Shown here piece after piece: positions 34,054 to 43,026 of a stretch of DNA of 64,000 nt (the stretch's first letter is position 1; each line of letters opens with the position of its first letter). A model generated the notes under the pieces. It was not told the origin of the DNA, searched no databases, and was given only the letters and a program-made list of their open reading frames with translations. The stretch lies in the NCBI GenBank assembly GCA_964386005.1, contig CAYLSB010000006.1, forward strand, positions 50,546 through 114,545, written 5' to 3'. The stretch comes from FEN-1350 sp964386005. GTDB taxonomy: Bacteria > Planctomycetota > Phycisphaerae > Sedimentisphaerales > Anaerohalosphaeraceae. A program made the position numbers and the translations under genes.

Positions 34054-35868
34054 TCATCGGTTGAGAATTTTTTGATGCGACTGACGGAGGGCCTCCATCA
34101 GTTCCGGCCATGGATTCGCATCGGTTCGCATCAGGCCTCGATTGGCTCGTCGGGTTGGCGTGTCGATATCCTGCCAGGTAAACCAGTGTGCGCCCACGAC
34201 AAAGGGCAAGTTGTAGAAATCCAGAGAAAGACGCGCCGCCTGCGCCGCCCGCCGCGACTGATCGCTGACGACTTCATTCCAGGACCAATCCAAGCCCGCC
34301 GGCTGAAACGGATCATACAACGCAGAATCCAACGCCGGTACCGACCATTCGCTGATCATTATCGGTTTCCCGGTCAAGTCGTAAAACATGCGCAAAAAAG
34401 CCCGCTCGCTTCCGGACAATCCCTCGGAACGATTTTCCGGATACAGATTAACCGCTATGCCATCATACGACTGGTACAAATCCAGAAGACGGGCGTACGA
34501 GCCGATATTCGAGGCCATGAACCGATTGGAGAAAATCAGGCGATCGGGATCGACCGAGCGGATACCGTTGATCGTGACATCAATGTACTTTTGGACAATG
34601 TGACGCTCAAGGACGCAAAAATCCGCCATCATCGGATCTGTCGGAAACGCCGGCGCGGGCTTGCGATTCATCAGATCATCGAACGAAGCAAAGTCCGTTT
34701 CCCATGCCGTATTCAACGAACCGATATCGTTGTACTTTTTCCGGAGGAAACGCAGAAGTTCTTGCGCGCAATAATTGGACCAGACTCGTCGATACAGCCG
34801 ATCATGCGACAATTCGTTATCCGCAAACCACCCGATAAACCACGTCTTATCGCCGACGAGGTCGGCGGTTTGTTTTACCGCATCCCGATACGCCTTCTCA
34901 AACCGGGGATCAAAAGGATCCGGGAAGCGATGACCTTCGGGCCCCGGATCGCCGCTGGAATCGGTCAGCCAGTCAAACCCGGATTCCAGCGAACGGCTTT
35001 GCATGACGTAAAACAATGGAAACGGTCGTTGATTCTCCTTCGATAGCGCATCGTTGACCATGGCCCATTTTCGCAAATCGGTCCAACCGGCCAGGCAATT
35101 AAAAAAATAATGTTCGAGAATCGTCGCCATTTCTTTTCCGCGCACGGCCGGATCCAAATTGGGCAACGAGGGTCCGACCGTACCCATGGAATAAACCGGC
35201 TGACCCTCCGGATCGACAAACCACCAGGTGTCCTTATCCTTGTCCAACCGCCATCTCGTACCGGGATCGAATGACATAAAAGGACGAAATCGGCTGAGGA
35301 GGACAGGATGATACGCGGAACCCAGCTCCGTAACCTCCTCGCTGACCGACAGATCAGCAAAACAAACCCGACCGGATGTGTTATCGCCTAAACCAAAACC
35401 CGGACTGATGGAATCGGTTCCTGCCGGGCAACAGCGAACCGGAATTTCAAACCGACGCCAGCCCACAGCGGGTTCCAGATTGAAACGAGTTTTGGCAATC
35501 CTCGTTTCACCCCGATAAAAGCTCACGACCACCTCGACCTGAAATGGAAGAAGATGATCCGTCCGATACCATCCGCGGATCGTGCCCCGGTTCATCGCAA
35601 GACGATGTTTATATTGAAATCGTATCCCCCACTGTCCGGCATACCACGGACCGACCGCAAGACATTTGCCATAGGGAGTATCCTGCAAGATTTCCAATCG
35701 AACCGACGGGGTTTCCCGGGAAATCAAACGACCCTGTTCATCAAAAATCGTCTTTTGCCAATCGGATTCCTCGATCGGCAAAGGAACTACCGTCGCAAAT
35801 GCAATCATCGAGAAAAGATGGATGCCAATCAATCCAAGCCAACCTTCTTTCGGTTTTCGATTCGACAT
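34054..35868 (-). CDS. Secreted GH50/GH42-like glycoside hydrolase
   Basis: 604 residues from ATG at 35868, which is followed by a signal peptide (LGLIGIHLFSMIAFATV); the longer TTG-started frame has none. An N-terminal beta-rich carbohydrate-binding-like domain (about 30-185; WYRTDHLLPFQVEVVVSFYR) precedes a TIM barrel that opens with WWFVDPEGQPVYSMG at 215-229, a phrase typical of GH50 agarases and GH42-related enzymes. Candidate acid/base Glu352 in GWFADNE and nucleophile Glu507 in ISEW fit a retaining mechanism. Known GH50 members split agarose, but Planctomycetota also have homologues in clusters without agar, so the substrate should be left open. Next to three Tat-exported AKR-like genes on the same strand. 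Confidence 0.75.
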   Translation of the reverse strand: MSNRKPKEGWLGLIGIHLFSMIAFATVVPLPIEESDWQKTIFDEQGRLISRETPSVRLEILQDTPYGKCLAVGPWYAGQWGIRFQYKHRLAMNRGTIRGWYRTDHLLPFQVEVVVSFYRGETRIAKTRFNLEPAVGWRRFEIPVRCCPAGTDSISPGFGLGDNTSGRVCFADLSVSEEVTELGSAYHPVLLSRFRPFMSFDPGTRWRLDKDKDTWWFVDPEGQPVYSMGTVGPSLPNLDPAVRGKEMATILEHYFFNCLAGWTDLRKWAMVNDALSKENQRPFPLFYVMQSRSLESGFDWLTDSSGDPGPEGHRFPDPFDPRFEKAYRDAVKQTADLVGDKTWFIGWFADNELSHDRLYRRVWSNYCAQELLRFLRKKYNDIGSLNTAWETDFASFDDLMNRKPAPAFPTDPMMADFCVLERHIVQKYIDVTINGIRSVDPDRLIFSNRFMASNIGSYARLLDLYQSYDGIAVNLYPENRSEGLSGSERAFLRMFYDLTGKPIMISEWSVPALDSALYDPFQPAGLDWSWNEVVSDQSRRAAQAARLSLDFYNLPFVVGAHWFTWQDIDTPTRRANRGLMRTDANPWPELMEALRQSHQKILNR

Positions 35869-35975
35869 CTGCGAAAGCCCTATCCGATCCACCGGGATCT
35901 TCCGGGGCCCTTCGGATCCCCCCAACCGAGGGGCAAACAAAGGCAGAAAGATCCCGAATCATGTGAAAGAAAACA

Positions 35976-36953
35976 TTACGCCATCCAAAGCCGTTCTCGA
36001 GTCTTGTATTTGGCGATTACTTCCTCCGCAATGGCGACATCCTCGGCCACCTGCCAGTCGAACATTCCGACGCAGGCAAAATCGGCGCCGTTCTTGAAGG
36101 CAAACTCAAAACCGCTCTGGGGCCCGATGGCTCCGGCCGCCAGGACTTTGTAGGCCATCCACGGTTTTTTGACTTCCTTCATGACGTTCATCGTTTCCCG
36201 GGGGGTCATGTCATAGTAATTATCAACTGAATAGTTGTCGATGACGTGCTTGGTCTGGTCGTTTCGTCGCGCGGACCAGTACTCCGTGTGATGGAAGGTT
36301 TTCATATAGAAATCGACCGGGATATTCGCCGTCTCGACGGCGATGAGCATTTCGAGCGAATGACCGGCGACACCCGCGATGACACCGTTGCGTTTAATGA
36401 TGGACACAAGTCTGTCGATCAGATCGACGCGGTTGTCAAAGACCCATCGATCACCGAGGTTGCCCACCAGGTAGATGCCAACCGCACCATGATCAACAGA
36501 CAACTTGACCGGCGTTTCCAGATCGTTGGGCTGCGCATCGATCTGCGCCAGCCATTGCATCTTGCCGCCGCGTTCTTTCCAGTACCGATTGAACAGCTTG
36601 ACGGCCCGCAGGTCGGTGGGATTGATGTTCATCGTGTTGATGCCGTTTTCTTCGCAGATCTGCCACGTGTCCATGATCTTGTCGTCGGTGAAGTAATTCT
36701 TCAGCAACGGCGAGACATAGATCAAATCGCGGCTGTGAGCGTATCCGCTGATCAGATTGCCGCCACAGATCAAACGGCTGATCTCGACTTTTCCGATCTT
36801 TCCGGTTGACATTTTCTTTCCGGTCTTGACCGTCGGCGATAGGGTCGGGGCGTTCTCGGCCGCACGCAGGGCCTGCTCCTCGAAACTCAGCCCAACGGCC
36901 GCGGAAGCGGCGGTGGCCTTAATGAACGTCCTGCGATTCAACTCCTGTTTCAT
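35976..36953 (-). CDS. Tat-exported AKR-like protein (tandem copy 1)
   Basis: 325 residues from ATG at 36953 (AGGATC upstream). Tat signal NRRTFIKATAAS at 6-17. The mature part starts like an aldo/keto reductase (GKIGKVEISRLICGGNLISG) but the NADPH-AKR active-site Asp and Tyr expected after ENGINTM are absent (NINPTDL follows). Conserved among the three copies are MKTFHHTEYWS and NGADFACVGMFDWQVAED, which look like the functional core. So the fold is probably a TIM barrel of AKR descent with different chemistry, working outside the cytoplasm. It starts 34 bases after the stop of copy 2. Confidence 0.75.
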   Translation of the reverse strand: MKQELNRRTFIKATAASAAVGLSFEEQALRAAENAPTLSPTVKTGKKMSTGKIGKVEISRLICGGNLISGYAHSRDLIYVSPLLKNYFTDDKIMDTWQICEENGINTMNINPTDLRAVKLFNRYWKERGGKMQWLAQIDAQPNDLETPVKLSVDHGAVGIYLVGNLGDRWVFDNRVDLIDRLVSIIKRNGVIAGVAGHSLEMLIAVETANIPVDFYMKTFHHTEYWSARRNDQTKHVIDNYSVDNYYDMTPRETMNVMKEVKKPWMAYKVLAAGAIGPQSGFEFAFKNGADFACVGMFDWQVAEDVAIAEEVIAKYKTRERLWMA

Positions 36954-36987
36954 GGTTTGATCCTGTCTGGTTTCGGTTTTTTGTTGG

Positions 36988-37974
36988 TTATCCATGCCAC
37001 GGTCGTCTCCGCCGCCGGAATTTTTCGATTTTGTCCCGGGCGATCCGCGTATCCTCTTCCACCTGGAAATCAAACATCCCCACACAGGAAAAATCAGCCC
37101 CATTCCCAAAGGCGTAGTCGAATCCACTGTCGGGAGAAATCGCTCCGGCCGCCAGTACTTTGAACGCGATCCACGGCTTGTGAATGTCCCGGAACACGTC
37201 AATGGTCATCTGGGGATCGAGGGAAAAGTAGTTGTCGTTGGAATTGGCGATTACTTCCACACGCGGCTCCTTCGGCATGTTGGACCAGTAGTTCTCATGG
37301 TGGAGCGTCTTCATGTAGAAATCAACATCAAGTCCGGCGGCTTCGACGGCAATCGGTACTTCGATACTATGGGAGGCCACCCCGACGAGAACATTCCGTT
37401 TCTTTCCATACTTTACGAATTTCTCGATCCGGTCCAGTCTGTTTTCCCGTACCCAGCGATCCCCCCGTTCGCCCTGCAGAATCACAGCGACGGCTCCGTT
37501 GTCGATGGCCTTGGCGGCCCGGCCCGTCAGATCGTCCTCCGACGGCTCGCATTGCGCCAGCCACTGAATCTTGCCGCCGCGTTCCTTGCGATAGCGATTC
37601 AATACGGGAACCGTTGGATCGCCGCCTCCGGCATAGGGACTATCGCAGGTACTGATCATGCTGTTGATCCCCTGCCGCTCGCAGATCTGCCAGGTATCCA
37701 TGATTTTGTCATCGGTGAAGTAATGTTTGAGCAGATCGGACACATACAACAGATCCCGAGCATGGGCAAAACCGTTGAGCAGATTCCCGCCGCAGATCAG
37801 CCGGCTGACTTGAATCTTTCCCATTGTACCGAAAGGCATTGCCGCCGGCTCCACGGATGGCGCGGAAACCTTGGGAACCGCCGCCAACAAGGCCCGTTCT
37901 TCCAGACTCAGACCGATCGCCATGGATGTGGCGGTGCTTTTAAGAAATGATCGTCGATTCAATCCGTTATCCAT
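36988..37974 (-). CDS. Tat-exported AKR-like protein (tandem copy 2)
   Basis: 328 residues from ATG at 37974 (AAAAGGAT upstream). Tat signal NRRSFLKSTATS at 6-17. Same layout as copy 1: GTMGKIQVSRLICGGNLLNG, RQGINSMISTCDSPYAGGGD in place of the AKR Asp/Tyr loop, MKTLHHENYWS, and NGADFSCVGMFDFQVEED. The loop after INSM is longer than in the other copies and holds an extra Tyr. The gene starts 23 bases after copy 3 stops. Function unknown; metal or sugar binding through the His-His-x-x-Tyr-Trp motif is a reasonable guess. Confidence 0.75.
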   Translation of the reverse strand: MDNGLNRRSFLKSTATSMAIGLSLEERALLAAVPKVSAPSVEPAAMPFGTMGKIQVSRLICGGNLLNGFAHARDLLYVSDLLKHYFTDDKIMDTWQICERQGINSMISTCDSPYAGGGDPTVPVLNRYRKERGGKIQWLAQCEPSEDDLTGRAAKAIDNGAVAVILQGERGDRWVRENRLDRIEKFVKYGKKRNVLVGVASHSIEVPIAVEAAGLDVDFYMKTLHHENYWSNMPKEPRVEVIANSNDNYFSLDPQMTIDVFRDIHKPWIAFKVLAAGAISPDSGFDYAFGNGADFSCVGMFDFQVEEDTRIARDKIEKFRRRRRPWHG

Positions 37975-37997
37975 GTTCGAATTATCCTTTTCGGAGA

Positions 37998-38966
37998 TTA
38001 TCCATACCAGGGGCGGTTTCGTTGCCGGTGCTTGGCGATCATCTCGCAGGCGACCTGTGCATCTTCGGCCACTTGAAAATCGAACATCCCCACGCAGGCG
38101 AAATCCGCACCGTTGGCAAAGACATAATCGAATGCACTCGGCGGTGGAATCGCACCGGCCGCCAGCGTCTTGAAGGCAATCCACGGGATTTGTACATTTT
38201 TCATAAACTCAACGGTCTGTTCGGGATCCATGCACCAGTAGTTATCAGTGGGATTCTCGATCACATCCAGATTCTGATCCGGTCGCCGCGTGGACCAGTA
38301 TCTTGTATGATGCAGCGTCTTGACATAAAAGTCGGGCTTGAAACCGCTGGTTTCCGACGCAATGATCACATCCAGCTTGTGCGCCCCCATGCCGGCAGGC
38401 AATCCCTTGCTGCGAACATGATCCAGCAGCCTGGCCAGCTTATCGAAGAGGCCATCCTTGTACCAGCGGTCGCCGATCACACCCTGGACATACACCGCGC
38501 TGGCTCCGTGGTCGATTGACATTTGAACATTGCCGGTCAGGTCCGTCGGCGACGGATGCCCCTCGGCAATCCACTGTATCGTACCGCCCTGTTTCCAGTG
38601 CTTCTCAAAGATCTCCATGGGCTTTGCCCGCGGGTCGGCGATGATCGTGTTGATGCCATTCTGTTCGCACAACGCCAGGGTCTCGAGGACTTTTTCTTCG
38701 GTGTTGTAGCGTCGTTGAAGTTCGGGAATATAGCGAAGGTCGCGGCTGTGCGCCCATCCACTGATCAGGTTACCGCCGGAGATCAGTCGGCTGACGGTCA
38801 GCTTGCCGATCTTGCCGGTGGGCATCCCGGAAGCATGGGAAGCCGGAACCAAAGGATTGGATGTTTCCTCGGCCGGGACGGCCGGAGCCATCGACAATCC
38901 CGCTCCCAACGACGCCGCGGTGGTCGCCGCCTGTCGGATAAAATCTCTGCGATCCAGATTCGACAT
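37998..38966 (-). CDS. Tat-exported AKR-like protein (tandem copy 3)
   Basis: 322 residues, ATG at 38966 behind GAGGGG six bases upstream. Tat signal DRRDFIRQAATT at 5-16. GKIGKLTVSRLISGGNLISG, QNGINTIIADPRAKPMEIFE, VKTLHHTRYWS and NGADFACVGMFDFQVAED follow as in copies 1 and 2. Here too the AKR Asp/Tyr pair is missing. It is the most upstream of the three and lies after a 174-base gap from the PfkB gene, so the promoter of the trio is probably in that gap. Confidence 0.75.
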   Translation of the reverse strand: MSNLDRRDFIRQAATTAASLGAGLSMAPAVPAEETSNPLVPASHASGMPTGKIGKLTVSRLISGGNLISGWAHSRDLRYIPELQRRYNTEEKVLETLALCEQNGINTIIADPRAKPMEIFEKHWKQGGTIQWIAEGHPSPTDLTGNVQMSIDHGASAVYVQGVIGDRWYKDGLFDKLARLLDHVRSKGLPAGMGAHKLDVIIASETSGFKPDFYVKTLHHTRYWSTRRPDQNLDVIENPTDNYWCMDPEQTVEFMKNVQIPWIAFKTLAAGAIPPPSAFDYVFANGADFACVGMFDFQVAEDAQVACEMIAKHRQRNRPWYG

Positions 38967-39140
38967 AGCATACCCCTCAATTCGTATCCCAATCGTTTCA
39001 CTCCAAACACGGATAGACCTTCTCCGAGATCCAAATCATCCTATCAGAAATCCGTCTCCGATGCAATGGAAAATGGAGGGTACTGACTCTCTTTCCCGAG
39101 AGGACAAGTCGACAAGAACATCCCATCCCGAACGACAGAG

Positions 39141-40106
39141 TTAGTCGGATTGGTTTTGAAGTTGTTCAATAATCTCTTCTTTATTCGGCAACGAATCGGA
39201 ACCTCCAAACCGGCCGGAGGAGATGACTTCTGCCGCATAGGCAAATCGCACCGCGCGAACCAGATCATCGCCCGCTCCGATCGAGGATCCCAAGGCGCCG
39301 ATAAAAGCGTCTCCACAGACTCGATGATCTCCCCATTCAGCTCCGGCTCCCGGAATGTGAACCGATCCTTCGCGATTTACGATCAAGCAGCCGCGACTGC
39401 CCATGCGGATGACTACATTGGCAATCCCCTTGGCCACAAGTTCCGTACCGACAAATTTCAGTTGGCTGATCATTCCCGCGCCGGTTTCGACACGAGCGGC
39501 GGAGTTTCGTAAATCGGGGATAAGCACTCCGACATCGAAATATTCCATCGGCCAATCCAGAATATCCAATCGCCCCGATTCATTGATGGGAACCGGAACG
39601 TCAAGCGCTACGGGCGTTCGATGCAACATCGCCGTTCGAATGACGGTCACGATCGCATCCGAAGGCAGGTTTCCGTGAATCAAGCAGGCATTGCATGAAC
39701 CAATCAATTGTTCGGCCAGGGCACACCCTACTTCGTCGCTCGATAAAGCGCGATTGGCTCCATGAGAGACGCAGCCGCAATTCTGACCCTGGGCATTGAC
39801 AAACGTAACCATGGCCCCCGTACTCATCGCGGAAACGCGATACACAAAATCGGTGTTCACCTTATTCCGGTGGAGGTTTTCAAGAATCATCTCGGCAAAG
39901 GCATCCACACCGACCTTGCCCATCAGATACGACTCGCAACCGCACAGGGCAACCTCAATGGCGCGATTCAGGCCGGAACCGGAAGGAACACAGGAAAACC
40001 CCGAACCATCCGACATTTCACCCGGACAGGGAAAATAGTGGCAACGTATCGCCATGTCCACATACATGGATCCCACAACGACTATTTTGGGCATCTTGGA
40101 AGCCAT
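39141..40106 (-). CDS. PfkB/ribokinase-family sugar kinase
   Basis: 321 residues, ATG at 40106 behind AAGGGGG. Ribokinase fold: VVVGSMYVDMAI start, PSGSGLNRAI at 41-50 where ribokinases have GGxGxNxA, and the anion-hole/catalytic motif VCGDAFIGA at 263-271 where most have GAGDAF. Catalytic Asp266 is kept but Ala264 is Cys and the first Gly is Val. The two changes affect the sugar-binding and phosphate-binding loops, so the kinase likely uses an unusual sugar, or activity is reduced. No signal peptide. It lies between the gcv operon and the AKR-like trio on the same strand; the 124-base gap upstream leaves its own promoter possible. Confidence 0.82.
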   Translation of the reverse strand: MASKMPKIVVVGSMYVDMAIRCHYFPCPGEMSDGSGFSCVPSGSGLNRAIEVALCGCESYLMGKVGVDAFAEMILENLHRNKVNTDFVYRVSAMSTGAMVTFVNAQGQNCGCVSHGANRALSSDEVGCALAEQLIGSCNACLIHGNLPSDAIVTVIRTAMLHRTPVALDVPVPINESGRLDILDWPMEYFDVGVLIPDLRNSAARVETGAGMISQLKFVGTELVAKGIANVVIRMGSRGCLIVNREGSVHIPGAGAEWGDHRVCGDAFIGALGSSIGAGDDLVRAVRFAYAAEVISSGRFGGSDSLPNKEEIIEQLQNQSD

Positions 40107-40230
40107 CGTTTCGCCCCCTTCTCAGGGATAATATCTGCATGATGCGCCAGTATACGAGAATGAAAATTCGTTTCAAGCATTATTCGGATCGAATCCATCT
40201 CTTTGTTATGGCGATATTGAATCCCGCTTG

Positions 40231-41682
40231 TTAACGGCCCAGGCCGGCAATATCGAGGTTCCTCGCCGCGGCGGTTTCATCCAATCGCCCCACCGGGGTC
40301 GTTCGCGGCGCCGTCTTGATGGATTGGGGATCGGATTGCGATCGTTTGGCCAATTCGATCATCGCAGAAATAAACGCGTCAAGAGTCTCTCGACTCTCGC
40401 ATTCGGTCGGTTCGATCATCAGGGCTTCCTTGACCGTCATGGGAAAATACATGGTCGGAGGATGATATCCAAGATCGATGAGACCTTTGGCGATGTCCAG
40501 GGCATGTACATCCTGTTTCATCTGTCGCGTCGCGGACAACACACACTCATGTTTACACACTTGTGGGTACGGAAGATCATACCATGCTTTGAGTTTTTCT
40601 TTGACATAGTTGGCATTAAGAACGGCATGTTCAGCGACACGAACCAATCCCTCCCGTCCCAACATCAGAAGGTACACAAAGGCCTTCAGGATCACGCCGA
40701 AATTCCCGTAGAACGGCGCGATATAACCGATGGATTTCGGCCGCTGGTATTCGAGGGCATAGGTACCGTCCTCCCGCTTGACGACAATCGAAACAGGCAA
40801 AAACTCCTCTAATTTTTTCACAACTCCAACGGGCCCGGAACCGGGTCCTCCCGCTCCGTGCGGGGTCGCAAACGTTTTATGTAAATTGAGATGAACAATA
40901 TCGAATCCGAGATCTCCCGGCCGGACTTTCCCGACAATGGCATTGAGATTGGCACCATCGTAATACACCAGTCCATCCACGGCATGAACCATTTCGCATA
41001 TGGTTCGTACATTGGGATCAAACAATCCCAGCGTGTTTGGACAGGTCATCATCACGCCTGCCACATCAGTGCCAAGCATTCCTTTCAGCGCCTGAAGGTC
41101 CATCCATCCATGGGCATCGCTGGGTACGGTTTTGACCGTATAACCGGCGATCGCCGCGCTGGCCGGATTTGTCCCGTGAGCCGTATCGGGAATCAGAATC
41201 GTTGTCTTCGGATTCCCTCGATCACGATGATACGCCGCCATGATCATAATTCCCGTCAACTCGCCGTGCGCTCCGGCCATGGGTTGCATCGTGAAAGCCG
41301 CCATGCCGGTAATCTCCCGCAACATCAGCTCGGTTTCATACAATACCCGCAAGGCCCCTTGGGTAAGGATTCCTCCACGACGTAACTGCGGCAACAGCGG
41401 ATGCAGATGCGAAAATCCTGGATAAGCCGCAATCCGCTCGGTGACTTTGGGATTGTATTTCATCGTGCATGAACCCAGGGGGTAGAAATTCGTATCCACC
41501 CCAAAGTTCCGTCGTGATAACTCGGTAAAATGTCGAACCACATCCAACTCAGACAATTCCGGCAGGTTGGCGGGACGGCTGCGCAGAAGTTTCGGCTTCA
41601 GATTGATCGAGGTCGGAACATCACTGGGTGAAATGGTGACTCCACGTCGTCCGGTTACCGTTTTTTCAAATATCAGCTTCAT
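40231..41682 (-). CDS. gcvPB: Glycine dehydrogenase (decarboxylating) subunit 2
   Basis: 483 residues from ATG at 41682 behind TGAGGAT. Forms with GcvPA the P-protein, which decarboxylates glycine with PLP and passes the aminomethyl group to lipoyl-GcvH. Recognisable by GVDTNFYPLGSCTMKYNP near the N-terminus, PDTAHGTNPASAAIAG, the glycine loop and the PLP lysine in LHKTFATPHGAGGPGSG at about residue 255. Length is normal for the two-subunit form. Starts 7 bases after the gcvPA stop. It ends the operon; no terminator hairpin was found in the next 120 bases. Confidence 0.97.
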   Translation of the reverse strand: MKLIFEKTVTGRRGVTISPSDVPTSINLKPKLLRSRPANLPELSELDVVRHFTELSRRNFGVDTNFYPLGSCTMKYNPKVTERIAAYPGFSHLHPLLPQLRRGGILTQGALRVLYETELMLREITGMAAFTMQPMAGAHGELTGIMIMAAYHRDRGNPKTTILIPDTAHGTNPASAAIAGYTVKTVPSDAHGWMDLQALKGMLGTDVAGVMMTCPNTLGLFDPNVRTICEMVHAVDGLVYYDGANLNAIVGKVRPGDLGFDIVHLNLHKTFATPHGAGGPGSGPVGVVKKLEEFLPVSIVVKREDGTYALEYQRPKSIGYIAPFYGNFGVILKAFVYLLMLGREGLVRVAEHAVLNANYVKEKLKAWYDLPYPQVCKHECVLSATRQMKQDVHALDIAKGLIDLGYHPPTMYFPMTVKEALMIEPTECESRETLDAFISAMIELAKRSQSDPQSIKTAPRTTPVGRLDETAAARNLDIAGLGR

Positions 41683-41689
41683 CGTATCC

Positions 41690-43024
41690 TCAATCCAGAA
41701 TCTGTTCGAGAGATTCCGCCAGCATTCCAATTTGTTGTTTGCTCCTTTTTTCCGTCACGGCCACCAGAATCGAATTATCCATTCCATTGTAATACCGGCT
41801 CAGGGGAAAGCCGGCGGCGAAGCCCTTCTCGATCAGCTTGCCGATCACTTCGGCCGCCTCACAGGGAAGATCCAGAACCATCTCATTGAACATCCATCGC
41901 GAACGAAAATGCGGTTGAACCCCTGGAATCGCGGTGAGCCGCTGGAAAGCATAACTGGCCTTATCGGCACAGAGCTGAGCGACCTGACGCAGGCCTTCTT
42001 TCCCCACCAATGACAGATAGACCAGCGAGGTCAATGCACACAGTGTCTCGTTGGTGCAGATGTTGGATGTGGCCTTTTCTCTACGGATATGCTGCTCGCG
42101 TGCCTGCAATGTCAGCACAAAACCTCTTCGGCCGTCATGGTCCGTTGTTTGTCCCACGATTCGTCCGGGCATACGCCGTACAAATTCTTTTTTCGCCGCG
42201 ATAAAGCCCAGATAGGGTCCGCCGAATGACATGGGAAGTCCGAGGCTCTGTCCTTCCCCGGTGGCAATATCCACCCCCATTTCTCCGGGGGTCTTGAGAA
42301 TCCCCAGTGCGATGGGATACACCGAACATATCAGCAGAGCCCCCTTGGCATGGACAGCGGCGGCCAAATCCGAAACGTCATCAATACAGCCAAAAAAATT
42401 CGGATTCTGCACGATCACCGCCGCTGTGGTATCATCCAGTTGTTTCAAAATCTCCTCCCGACTGGCCAGACCCTCGTCATTGATGGTTTCCACCAGTTGA
42501 ATGTTTAGATTCCGCGAGTAGGAGTGAATCATTACGCGATAGATCGGATTGACCGAATCGTCGATGAGAATCTTTTTTCGCCCCGTTGTTGCCAGGGCCA
42601 TCATCATCGCTTCGTATAACGCTGTGCCGCCATCGTAAAGGGAGGCGTTGGACACCTCCATTTCCGTCAAACGACAGATCATCGACTGATATTCATACAG
42701 GGCCTGTAATGTACCCTGCGAAATCTCCGGCTGATACGGCGTATACGCCGTATAAAACTCGCTTCGGCTTGTCAAGGCATATACCGCGGCCGGAATAAAG
42801 TGGTCGTAAAATCCCCCTCCCAGAAAACAGGTTAAATGAATCGAGTTTTTGCCCGCAAGATCGGCCAGATACTCCCGGACCTCCTGTTCACTAAGCCCCG
42901 GCCGTACTTTCAATTCTCCGCATCGAAGCTCGGATGGAATATCCGCGAATAGATCGTCCATGGTCAGGCCCATCTCGGCCAGCATTTGTTGTCTTTGTTC
43001 ATCTGTGTTGGATATAAATGGCAT
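41690..43024 (-). CDS. gcvPA: Glycine dehydrogenase (decarboxylating) subunit 1
   Basis: 444 residues from ATG at 43024 behind GAAGGAT. Partner of GcvPB. Landmarks: MPFISNTDEQRQQMLAEMG start, LGGGFYDHFIPAAVYAL, YTPYQPEISQGTLQALYEYQ, NASLYDGGTALYEAMMMA and GRIVGQTTDHDGRRGFVLTL, all typical of the first subunit. Separate gcvPA and gcvPB genes are common in Planctomycetota, Firmicutes and archaea. The ATG lies two bases after the stop of the linalool-dehydratase-like gene (43027), so that gene is firmly within the operon. Confidence 0.97.
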   Translation of the reverse strand: MPFISNTDEQRQQMLAEMGLTMDDLFADIPSELRCGELKVRPGLSEQEVREYLADLAGKNSIHLTCFLGGGFYDHFIPAAVYALTSRSEFYTAYTPYQPEISQGTLQALYEYQSMICRLTEMEVSNASLYDGGTALYEAMMMALATTGRKKILIDDSVNPIYRVMIHSYSRNLNIQLVETINDEGLASREEILKQLDDTTAAVIVQNPNFFGCIDDVSDLAAAVHAKGALLICSVYPIALGILKTPGEMGVDIATGEGQSLGLPMSFGGPYLGFIAAKKEFVRRMPGRIVGQTTDHDGRRGFVLTLQAREQHIRREKATSNICTNETLCALTSLVYLSLVGKEGLRQVAQLCADKASYAFQRLTAIPGVQPHFRSRWMFNEMVLDLPCEAAEVIGKLIEKGFAAGFPLSRYYNGMDNSILVAVTEKRSKQQIGMLAESLEQILD

Positions 43025-43026
43025 GA

